This document shows, in pieces, positions 1 through 6,343 of a stretch of 8,385 nt of DNA; positions within the stretch are counted from its first letter, which is position 1, and each line of letters opens with the position of its first letter. Both the position numbers and the translations under genes were made by a program. This stretch comes from Methylovulum sp. GTDB lineage: Bacteria > Pseudomonadota > Gammaproteobacteria > Methylococcales > Methylomonadaceae. The DNA lies in assembly GCA_028713595.1 (NCBI GenBank), contig JAQTNZ010000081.1:1-8385 (forward strand), written 5' to 3'. The notes below the pieces were generated by a model. It saw only the letters and a program-made list of their open reading frames with translations, was not told the origin of the DNA and did no database searches.

Positions 1-246
1 ATTTCGCGTTTTTCGGCGCGGGCTTTCCCCTATAAAAAAGATATGACCTTGCTGGATCTGATGATACAGGTGGGTGGGCTAGGCCAATATGCCGACGGCA
101 ATAGGGCGAGCATTATCCGTAATATCAATGGTGAACTGCAACAATTTGGCATCAGGATTGATGATCTGATAGAAGACGCTGACTTGTCGGCTAATGTGAA
201 GATTTTGCCGGGCGATATCGTCATCATACCCGAAGCCTTTTTTTAA
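1..246 (+). CDS. XrtA-type periplasmic polysaccharide export (OPX, Wza-like) protein, C-terminal end
   Basis: The reading frame is open from base 1 to the TAA at 244-246, so only the last 81 residues are visible and the true start lies to the left of the window. The fragment has the shape of the SLBB region that follows the poly-export domain in Wza-family proteins: a PYKKDMTLLDLMIQVGGL block (residues 11-28 of the fragment), then YADGNRASIIR, and a closing LPGDIVIIPE. This matches the small PEP-CTERM/XrtA-associated export family (TIGR03027-like). Such proteins carry polysaccharide through the periplasm to the outer membrane. The chain ends three residues after IPE, so the C-terminal amphipathic helix that Wza uses to form its outer-membrane pore is absent. 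An internal ATG at base 43 is not the start, because the family sequence continues upstream of it. The chain-length gene follows after 33 bases. An N-terminal lipoprotein signal cannot be judged here. Confidence 0.85.
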   Translation: MSRFSARAFPYKKDMTLLDLMIQVGGLGQYADGNRASIIRNINGELQQFGIRIDDLIEDADLSANVKILPGDIVIIPEAFF

Positions 247-279
247 CCGCTTACAGCACTCGTATCAGCAAAAAACAAT

Positions 280-1854
280 ATGCAGCAGCAATTGACAGAA
301 ATCCTTTTTTATTTAAGAGGGACCTTAAGATATAAATGGATGGCGATTATCTTGGCTTGGATAATTTGTTTGGGGGGATGGTTGGCGGTGCTGATTATGC
401 CCCGGCAATACACCTCCGAGGCCAAGGTGCATGTTGAGACCAGCACCATGCTCAGGCCGTTGATGCGGGGCATGACGGTTGAATCGGATGTCAGGGCTTT
501 ATTGCGGGTTATGCAGCAACTGATGTTCACCAAAAGCAATGTCGAACAAATCATCCATTTGTCCGAGTTGGAAAAGCAAATAAAAACTCCCCGTGACCAG
601 GAAGAACTGATCGATAAATTAAAGAAAAACATTAAGATCAGCCCCGTTGGTGATGATATTTTTATCATAAAGTATGAAAACTCCAGCCCGGATGTGGCAA
701 AAAGTGTCGTGCAGGCCGTCTTGACGGTGTTTTCCGAACAGACCCAAATATCGACCATTGCCGGTGCGGATACCGCGCACCATTTCATAGACCGCCAAAT
801 CGAGGAATATGAGGCGCGTCTGCGCAATGCGGAAAAGACCCGGGAAAACTTTATGCGGGCCAATCTGGGCATGTTGCCGGGCCAAGGCAGCAATCAGGTC
901 GAACAGATGCGGGCGATGACCGTAGCTTTGGAAGAGGCAAAACTGATGTTGGATGAAGCCACATCAAGGAAACAAGCCTTAAAAGTGCAATTGGATGAGG
1001 CCTTAGGTGCAGGCGATGATGAATGGGGCGACTTGGCGGGGCAACAAGCGACCGTCGAAGACGAAAAAATTGCCGACCTTAAGCAACGCCGTGACGATTT
1101 GTTAATCAAGTACACGGCCAACCATCCTGAGGTCGTGCATCTGGACAAGACCATTAAGGATCTGGAAAAGATCAATGCCGAAAAGAAGGCCAAGCAGGTA
1201 GAGGCGGGCGGCTTGGATAGCTCGGTGATGACCAATCCTTATACCCAATCGATAAAAATTGCCTTAAATGAAGCGGAAGCCACGGTGGCTTCCATCCAAT
1301 CCCGTGTCGGTATTTTGGAAAAGCGTTTGGAATTGGCACAAAGCGAATGGAATACCCGTCTTTCTGTGGAAACGGAAATGCAGAACTTAAACCGCGACTA
1401 CGCCGCCATCAAGAAAAATTATGAGCAATTGCTCGCTAGCCGCGAACAGGCCAGTTTGTCCAAAAAAGTTGATGACCAAGCAGAATCATTAAAGTTTAAG
1501 ATTGCCGATGCCCCTGACAAGCCGTTGACACCGTCTTCTTTGCCAAGGCCGCTGCTGCACTCGGCAGTTTTGTTGCTAGGTCTTGGCATTGGTTTCGGGT
1601 TTGCCTTTTTGGTGTACCTGATGAGGCCGGCAGTGATGACCACATCACAGCTTAGGGTACTGACAGGACTGCCGGTATTGGGTAGCGTGTCGATGAAATT
1701 CAGTGACATGGAAAGCAAAAAAAACCGGCAAGATCTAGTCAGATACAGTTTTTCGACGTTTGGGCTGATTGTCATCTACATTTGCTTTATGATGATTGAT
1801 ATTTTGCATATTGACATATCGCGTGTAGCCAGCTTATTGCATCGTATCTTATAA
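280..1854 (+). CDS. XrtA-associated chain-length determinant protein (Wzz/GumC-type polysaccharide co-polymerase)
   Basis: This 524-residue inner-membrane protein is expected to set polymer length and link the cytoplasmic kinase to the periplasmic export protein. A first membrane segment lies at about residues 20-40 and is followed by the Wzz-type start PRQYTSEAKVHVE. A long, charged, heptad-like region fills about residues 165-400 and should form the periplasmic coiled coil. The proline-rich PDKPLTPSSLPRP (412-424) leads into the second membrane segment (about 427-448), as is usual in co-polymerases. After about 40 cytoplasmic residues a third hydrophobic stretch occurs at about 491-509. There is no Walker A motif, so the kinase is not fused as in Wzc; it is the next gene, 22 bases on. 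The length fits the PEP-CTERM chain-length family (TIGR03007-like, around 500 residues). The ATG at 280 has no clear Shine-Dalgarno sequence, but it places the first membrane segment normally. Confidence 0.9.
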   Translation: MQQQLTEILFYLRGTLRYKWMAIILAWIICLGGWLAVLIMPRQYTSEAKVHVETSTMLRPLMRGMTVESDVRALLRVMQQLMFTKSNVEQIIHLSELEKQIKTPRDQEELIDKLKKNIKISPVGDDIFIIKYENSSPDVAKSVVQAVLTVFSEQTQISTIAGADTAHHFIDRQIEEYEARLRNAEKTRENFMRANLGMLPGQGSNQVEQMRAMTVALEEAKLMLDEATSRKQALKVQLDEALGAGDDEWGDLAGQQATVEDEKIADLKQRRDDLLIKYTANHPEVVHLDKTIKDLEKINAEKKAKQVEAGGLDSSVMTNPYTQSIKIALNEAEATVASIQSRVGILEKRLELAQSEWNTRLSVETEMQNLNRDYAAIKKNYEQLLASREQASLSKKVDDQAESLKFKIADAPDKPLTPSSLPRPLLHSAVLLLGLGIGFGFAFLVYLMRPAVMTTSQLRVLTGLPVLGSVSMKFSDMESKKNRQDLVRYSFSTFGLIVIYICFMMIDILHIDISRVASLLHRIL

Positions 1855-1876
1855 AATCCGCTAGGGAATTGAACTC

Positions 1877-2809
1877 ATGAGCATCATTGAAAAAGCAGTT
1901 GATAAGGCGGGCCTTGCGGGGCAGGACTTGGAGGGTGCACCGGATAGGGATGAAACTGCCGGCATCGCGCCTTCATATAGCCAAGGGAAACCATTGCCGG
2001 ACAAAGCGATGTCCACAAGCAATGAGGCTGGCCTTAGAAAAAGGGACAGTTTTAAAGGCACACAAGAGCGGGTTGAGATTGATTGGGGAAGGTTGGCGCA
2101 AATGGGTTTTGTCACCCCCAGTGATGTCAACACCAAAACCATAGAGGAATACCGCAACATCAAACGGCCCTTGGTTTACAATGCCTTTGGCGCGGGTAGC
2201 ATCGGTATTGCCCGGTCCAATTTGATTTTGGTGACCAGCAGCGTGCCGGGTGAGGGCAAAACCTTTACGGCGATAAACTTGGCCTTGAGCATTGCCAATG
2301 AGCGTGACAAAAAAGTCTTGTTGATTGATGCCGATGTCGCCCGCCCGTCAGTGTCCAAAACCTTAGGGATCAATTCCCCCTCCCGCCTGGGCCTGATTGA
2401 TTATCTGGAAAACGAAAATGTCGATTATGCCGATATTGAGCTGTTGACCAATATGCAGGGATTGCGCATTATCCCGGCAGGCAAGCTGCACAAATACTCC
2501 ACGGAACTGCTGTCCAGCAATAAGATGGTGTTGTTCGCAGAAGAGCTGAGTAACCGCTACCCTGACCGTATCGTCATATTCGATTCGCCGCCGTTGCTGG
2601 CGGCAACCCAAGGCGAAGTGCTGGCAAAATTGGTCGGGCAAGTGGTGTTGGTGGTGGAAGCCGAAAAAACCCTGCAAAGCATGGTTATGGAATCGGTCAA
2701 TAAGCTCTCGGTGTGTGATGTGGTCTTGCTGGTGTTTAACAAAACCTTAATCAGTTTGAGCGATGGCTATTATTATGGCTATGGTTATGGGCAATACGCC
2801 AGCAATTGA
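1877..2809 (+). CDS. XrtA-associated BY-type tyrosine autokinase (CpsD/CapB-like)
   Basis: This 310-residue cytoplasmic P-loop ATPase is of the bacterial tyrosine kinase type that controls EPS polymerisation with a separate co-polymerase. Residues 1-65 are polar and look poorly structured. The conserved-looking EYRNIKRPLVYNAF (91-104) precedes the catalytic domain. The Walker A motif is SSVPGEGKTF (121-130, K128), Walker A' is VLLIDADVARPS (147-158, D151 and D153), and Walker B is VIFDSPPLL (233-241, D236). In A' the arginine sits at 156 and position 155 is alanine, where many BY-kinases have arginine; I recall this as common in the PEP-CTERM branch (TIGR03018-like). The tail has six tyrosines in ten residues (Y298, 299, 300, 302, 304, 307), the usual autophosphorylation cluster. 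AGGGA at 1863-1867 supports the ATG at 1877, with 9 bases between them. The stop overlaps a TTG that could extend the next frame. Confidence 0.93.
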   Translation: MSIIEKAVDKAGLAGQDLEGAPDRDETAGIAPSYSQGKPLPDKAMSTSNEAGLRKRDSFKGTQERVEIDWGRLAQMGFVTPSDVNTKTIEEYRNIKRPLVYNAFGAGSIGIARSNLILVTSSVPGEGKTFTAINLALSIANERDKKVLLIDADVARPSVSKTLGINSPSRLGLIDYLENENVDYADIELLTNMQGLRIIPAGKLHKYSTELLSSNKMVLFAEELSNRYPDRIVIFDSPPLLAATQGEVLAKLVGQVVLVVEAEKTLQSMVMESVNKLSVCDVVLLVFNKTLISLSDGYYYGYGYGQYASN

Positions 2810-2940
2810 CGGTTAAACCAGCGGCCACTGGTGGCATCTGCCTGCCCATAACCCGTTGGCCGCCGCTAAACTACGCAACCAGACACTCCGACATGGAACA
2901 AGCTATCAGGGTTTCAGGACATTGCAATCGAGGGATAATT
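2810..2940 (+). other. Structured leader between the kinase and barrel genes
   Basis: This is the longest probably untranslated gap in the window. It contains overlapping inverted repeats: GCGGCCA (2821-2827) pairs with TGGCCGC (2857-2863); AGCGGC (2820-2825) can instead pair with GCCGCT (2862-2867); ACCAG (2817-2821) can pair with CTGGT (2828-2832); and GCCAC (2824-2828) faces GTGGC (2831-2835). These are mutually exclusive stems. No run of T follows, so an ordinary intrinsic terminator is unlikely. No good sigma-70 promoter is visible. The stretch happens to be open in frame with the barrel gene from TTG 2806, so an N-terminal extension cannot be excluded from open reading alone. It encodes nothing recognisable and would bury the signal peptide. 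Confidence 0.5.
2930..2934 (+). promoter_or_regulatory. Ribosome binding site that decides the barrel start
   Basis: GAGGG lies six bases before the TTG at 2941. It is the best Shine-Dalgarno sequence near any candidate start of the barrel gene. The in-frame ATG at 2893 and the TTG at 2806 have no comparable site. Starting at 2941 also puts the signal peptide at the very N-terminus. Confidence 0.6.
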
Positions 2941-4464
2941 TTGCAAAGACGAATTAACAGCTCTGTTTTGGCAGCCAGATGGGTGGCTTTGGTATCCTGT
3001 GTTTTCTGTAGCCCCTTATATGCCGCCAATTGGACGGTCGTCCCCACTTTGCAGTTGCAAGAAATTTATTCTGACAATATCAGATTGGCACGGCCGGGGG
3101 CGGAAACCGCCGCTTTTGTCAGCAGTGTCACGCCAGGGCTTAATGTTTACCGGCAATCCGGGCGCAATACGCTCAATCTCAATTACCAGCTACAGAATTT
3201 GTATAATGCCACGGGTAGCAATGAAGTTTCCAGCTATAACCAATTGCAGTTCAACGCCAACCAGACAGTGTTGCCGAATAAATTTTTTGTCAATGCCAGC
3301 AGTTCGATTAGCCAGCAAAATATCAGCAACACCCGCATAGCCACCGACAATATATCCGGTGCCGGCAACCGGACTAACGTCAGTACATTTAGCTTGGCCC
3401 CTACCTGGACACCGCATTTTGGCAATTATGCCAGGGGTACGGTCGGTGTCAATTTTAACACCGTCACCACCGATAACGGTGCCTCGTCAGGGGCTGCGGG
3501 CATTTCGGATAGCTTTAGTTATGGGGAGTCTATCCAGATGAGCAGCGGTACGGAATTCAAACGGGTGGGTTGGAACCTGTCATTCAATAATACTGACAAC
3601 AACCGGGCCACGGGCAGCGATGTGGCTTTCCAAAGTTCCAGCTTGACAGTCAGGACGTACCTCAACAGATATTTTAATGTGTTTGTCCAGGGCGGCAACA
3701 GCAACAACAGCTACCAAGGCGTAGGCACTAATACTAATGGCTTGTTTTATACGGCTGGTGCGCAATGGTTGCCCAGCCGTTTTTATAGCCTTGAAAGCGG
3801 CTATGGCAATAACGCCTATGTCACCTTGACCTTAAACCCCATGCGGCGGTTAAGTTGGGTGACTACCTTTAGGGATAATGGCATTGGCCTGAATTCAGGA
3901 CAAACTTGGCAAACGGCGCTCAATTACCGTACCCAGCGCAGCACATGGTCAATAAACCACAATAACGCCACCACCACCGCCCAGGCTTTGTTATTGAAAC
4001 CGTATCTGGTTACTGTTGATGTCAACCCAGACCCCTCAGTCAGCCAACTGCAACAGTTCACCATCAATCTCCCTACCTTGACCGATCAGGTGATCGTCAC
4101 CCAAACATGGAGCTTTTCGGCATCGTTTAATACGGGGAAAAGCAATATGTCCATCGGTGTCTTTGACCAAACCAGGCAGTACCAAGGGACTGGCACCAAA
4201 GATGACGTAAAGTCCATCAACGCCAGTTGGAATTGGCGGTTGTCGCCGAAAACCAGTGCTTATCTCAGTCCCGGATGGCAGCAAATTGACCGGGGAGTGC
4301 CGGAAAAAGATAACCGCTATGATGTGTCAATAGGCTTAAACCGGACACTCACCCAACGGGTCAATAGCCGTTTGGAATTCCGCCACATTGACCAGTCTTC
4401 AGCCCTCTCCAGCAATAATTTTGAAGAGAACCGCGCCACCGCCAGCCTGTTTATGAGATTTTGA
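2941..4464 (+). CDS. XrtA/PEP-CTERM-associated outer-membrane beta-barrel protein
   Basis: With the TTG at 2941 the protein has 507 residues. It opens with a signal peptide: QRR, then a hydrophobic WVALVSCVF (14-22) and a signal peptidase I-like site after SPLYA (24-28). The mature part is rich in Asn, Ser, Thr, Gln and aromatics in alternating patterns typical of amphipathic strands. Near the start is a VPTLQLQEIYSDN-type strand. The protein ends in ASLFMRF, with the terminal phenylalanine that outer-membrane barrels present to the Bam machinery. This fits the family of PEP-CTERM-system barrel proteins (TIGR03016-like), whose function is not established. Here a role as the outer-membrane exit for the EPS is plausible, because the neighbouring OPX protein lacks its own pore helix. 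A longer frame reaches back to TTG 2806, and an ATG at 2893 would add 16 residues; both start before the signal peptide and are less likely. The ATPase gene begins two bases after the stop. Confidence 0.85.
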   Translation: MQRRINSSVLAARWVALVSCVFCSPLYAANWTVVPTLQLQEIYSDNIRLARPGAETAAFVSSVTPGLNVYRQSGRNTLNLNYQLQNLYNATGSNEVSSYNQLQFNANQTVLPNKFFVNASSSISQQNISNTRIATDNISGAGNRTNVSTFSLAPTWTPHFGNYARGTVGVNFNTVTTDNGASSGAAGISDSFSYGESIQMSSGTEFKRVGWNLSFNNTDNNRATGSDVAFQSSSLTVRTYLNRYFNVFVQGGNSNNSYQGVGTNTNGLFYTAGAQWLPSRFYSLESGYGNNAYVTLTLNPMRRLSWVTTFRDNGIGLNSGQTWQTALNYRTQRSTWSINHNNATTTAQALLLKPYLVTVDVNPDPSVSQLQQFTINLPTLTDQVIVTQTWSFSASFNTGKSNMSIGVFDQTRQYQGTGTKDDVKSINASWNWRLSPKTSAYLSPGWQQIDRGVPEKDNRYDVSIGLNRTLTQRVNSRLEFRHIDQSSALSSNNFEENRATASLFMRF

Positions 4465-4466
4465 AC

Positions 4467-5423
4467 ATGTATGAAGGGTTTTATAAATTAAGCAGGAAAC
4501 CGTTCCAGCTTAATTCAGACAACGATTTCTTTTTTAAAAGCGAAGTGCATAAAAGGGCGTTGGCTTATATGCGCTATGGCTTGGGGCAAGGCGAAGGCTT
4601 TATTGTCATCACGGGTACGCCGGGTACCGGCAAGACTATGCTGATAAAGCAGTTGGCGACCAGCATCAACCCGGGGAAAGTGACTTTTGGCCTGATCGTG
4701 TCGGCACAGGTCGGGGCTGACGATTTGTTGAAAGTGGTCGCCGCCGCCTTAAAAGTGCCTTACGAAGGTGAAGATAAGGCGACCTTGTTGGGGCGGTTGG
4801 AACAGTTTCTTGTCAATGAGGCCATGCAGGGCAAGCGGGTTTTGCTGATCGTGGACGAGGCGCAAAATTTGCCCAGAGCATCCTTGGAAGAATTGCGCAT
4901 GTTAGCCAATTTTGAACGCTCAGGCCGGACGTTATTACAATTGTTCTTGTTGGGGCAAAACCAGCTTAGCAAAACCTTGGCCTTGGCCGATATGGAGCAG
5001 TTCCGGCAACGGGTGGTGGCGACTTATCAACTGAAGCCGCTTAACGAAGAACAAACCAAAAATTACATCCTGTTCCGTTTAAGGCGCTCGGGTTGGCAAC
5101 ATACGCCCCAAATTGAAGATAATGCCTTTCCGCTGATATTCGGGCATTCGCAAGGTATCCCACGGAAAATCAATACCTTATGCGAAAGGGTGCTGATGCT
5201 GGGTTTTCTGGATGAATTGCAGGTGATTGACCAAACGGTTGTGCAAGCGGTGTTGGACGACCTGCGCGAGGAAGGGTGGGGCGAAGATGAAGCCATAGCC
5301 AATGTTTATCAGGGGCTGTCAGCATCACCCGACAGCTTGGAAAATAGGGTTGCCAAGCTGGAAAAAATGCTTGCCGACATCCACCTTATTTTGAGCGCCC
5401 ACCATAAAGGGGCGGGCGATTAG
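4467..5423 (+). CDS. XrtA-associated AAA ATPase (ExeA/GspA-like)
   Basis: This predicted cytoplasmic ATPase has 318 residues. It starts with MYEGFYKLSRKPFQLNSD, the usual opening of ExeA/GspA-like ATPases, which is why the ATG at 4467 is preferred to the TTG at 4461 that overlaps the previous stop. The Walker A motif is GTPGTGKT (50-57, K56). Walker B is LLIVDEAQ (126-133, D130 and E131). A QFRQR block with basic residues follows, and GIPRKIN (230-236) fits the sensor-2 region. The end departs from the core: SLENRVAKLEKMLADIHLIL (290-309) has hydrophobic residues at heptad positions and should form a short coiled coil. The family (TIGR03015-like) accompanies PEP-CTERM EPS loci, but its substrate is unknown. 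In type II secretion, ExeA helps insert an outer-membrane secretin, so help in assembling or gating the adjacent barrel is a reasonable guess. The gap to the barrel stop is two bases, which suggests translational coupling. Confidence 0.9.
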   Translation: MYEGFYKLSRKPFQLNSDNDFFFKSEVHKRALAYMRYGLGQGEGFIVITGTPGTGKTMLIKQLATSINPGKVTFGLIVSAQVGADDLLKVVAAALKVPYEGEDKATLLGRLEQFLVNEAMQGKRVLLIVDEAQNLPRASLEELRMLANFERSGRTLLQLFLLGQNQLSKTLALADMEQFRQRVVATYQLKPLNEEQTKNYILFRLRRSGWQHTPQIEDNAFPLIFGHSQGIPRKINTLCERVLMLGFLDELQVIDQTVVQAVLDDLREEGWGEDEAIANVYQGLSASPDSLENRVAKLEKMLADIHLILSAHHKGAGD

Positions 5424-5460
5424 CGCTTGGATGGACGGGTGTGTTTTTAAAAATCGCCCG
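5413..5460 (+). repeat. Eight-base inverted repeat across the ATPase stop codon
   Basis: CGGGCGAT (5413-5420) and ATCGCCCG (5453-5460) are perfect inverted copies separated by 32 bases, the first arm ending just before the TAG of the ATPase gene. The loop is long and no T run follows the second arm, so it is not a standard terminator. It could be a weak processing or attenuation structure, or chance. The rest of the 86-base gap up to 5509 shows no convincing promoter. Confidence 0.4.
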
Positions 5461-5509
5461 TGCTAAGATTTTGCCATATTTTATTCACTAAAACTGCAAC
5501 GGTACTATC

Positions 5510-6343
5510 GTGACTATTAAAAACGCTATGACGGTCGATGTGGAAGATTACTTCCAGGTGTCCGCTTTTGAGCCTTATATCGCCAAAGACCAATGGGATA
5601 GCCTGCCGCATCGGGTGGCGAAAAATACCCACCGGGTGCTTGATATGTTTGCCGGACACGGTGTCAAGGCCACTTTTTTTACCTTAGGCTGGGTGGCCGA
5701 GCGTTACCCTGATGTGGTCAGGCGCATTGTCGCCGAAGGCCATGAGCTGGCTTGCCACGGCTATGAGCATATCCGCGTCACCGAACAAACGCCCGACCAG
5801 TTCCGCGCTGATGTCGCCAAGACCAAACGCTTGCTGGAAGACGTGGGCGGTGTGGCGGTCAACGGCTACCGCGCCGCCAGTTATTCGATCAACGCCAGCA
5901 ATTTGTGGGCCTTGGACGTGTTGCAAGCAGAAGGTTTCCTCTACAGTTCCAGCATCTATCCGGTCAAGCATGACTTGTACGGAATGCCCGATGCGCCGCG
6001 TTTTATCTACGCGCCATTGCCACAGCACCCAGAATTTAAGGAAATCCCCATCACCACCTTGCGTTTGGGGCAAAAAAATCTGCCCTGTGGCGGCGGTGGT
6101 TTTTTCAGGTTTTACCCTTACGCGCTCTCCAAATGGGCGTTCCAGCGTGTCAACGGCTCGGAGCGGCAATCCGGTATTTTTTATTTCCACCCATGGGAAA
6201 TTGACCCCGAACAACCGCGCCAAGTTGGCTTGAATTTAAAAACCCGCACCCGCCATTACCTCAATCTCCAGCGCATGGAGAGCCGCATCGGGCGGCTCTT
6301 GGCTGATTTTGCCTGGGATACTATGGCTAAGGTGTTTTTATGA
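5510..6343 (+). CDS. XrtA-associated polysaccharide deacetylase (NodB fold with DUF3473 C-terminus)
   Basis: This 277-residue enzyme resembles carbohydrate esterase family 4 (NodB) deacetylases, which remove N- or O-acetyl groups with a metal. The opening NAMTVDVEDYFQVSAF (5-20) is typical of the PEP-CTERM deacetylase family (TIGR03006-like), with D10, E12 and D13 in place of the classical TFDDG. The metal-site motif is HGYEH (H83, H87), following the ATFFTLGW strand and an AEGHELACH context. The third motif is GYRAASYSI (119-127). The C-terminal region carries PCGGGGFFRFYP and YFHPWEID (HPWE at 227-230) and ends in a basic TRTRHYLNLQRM segment, as in DUF3473. No signal peptide is seen, so it probably acts in the cytoplasm on a precursor. 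GTG 5510 is chosen because family members keep several residues before TVDVED; ATG 5528 is the alternative. The stop overlaps the next gene's ATG. Confidence 0.92.
   Translation: MTIKNAMTVDVEDYFQVSAFEPYIAKDQWDSLPHRVAKNTHRVLDMFAGHGVKATFFTLGWVAERYPDVVRRIVAEGHELACHGYEHIRVTEQTPDQFRADVAKTKRLLEDVGGVAVNGYRAASYSINASNLWALDVLQAEGFLYSSSIYPVKHDLYGMPDAPRFIYAPLPQHPEFKEIPITTLRLGQKNLPCGGGGFFRFYPYALSKWAFQRVNGSERQSGIFYFHPWEIDPEQPRQVGLNLKTRTRHYLNLQRMESRIGRLLADFAWDTMAKVFL

Noticed and set aside
309..893. A 194-codon open frame on the - strand inside the chain-length gene
   Set aside because: It lies wholly opposite a well-supported gene, has no recognisable domain, and its composition follows the complementary coding strand.
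2832..2846. A sigma-54-like TGGCAT...TGCC sequence before the barrel gene
   Set aside because: Such promoters are of interest in XrtA systems, but the GG to GC spacing here is nine bases, not ten, and the -12 part lacks the usual TTGC.
2806..2940. An N-terminal extension of the barrel protein from TTG 2806 or ATG 2893
   Set aside because: Neither start has a Shine-Dalgarno sequence, and both would put extra residues before an obvious signal peptide. TTG 2941 has GAGGG six bases upstream.
4461..4466. Start of the ATPase at TTG 4461, overlapping the barrel stop
   Set aside because: The family begins MYE-x-FY, which matches the ATG at 4467; the TTG adds only two residues.
5464..5508. Possible sigma-70 promoter elements (TAAGAT 5464-5469, TTGCCA 5471-5476, TACTAT 5503-5508) before the deacetylase
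   Set aside because: No pair of -35 and -10 elements has acceptable spacing, and TACTAT is almost at the start codon.
5684..6223. A 179-codon - strand frame opposite the deacetylase
   Set aside because: The + strand shows clear NodB and DUF3473 motifs over the same bases; the - strand product resembles nothing known.
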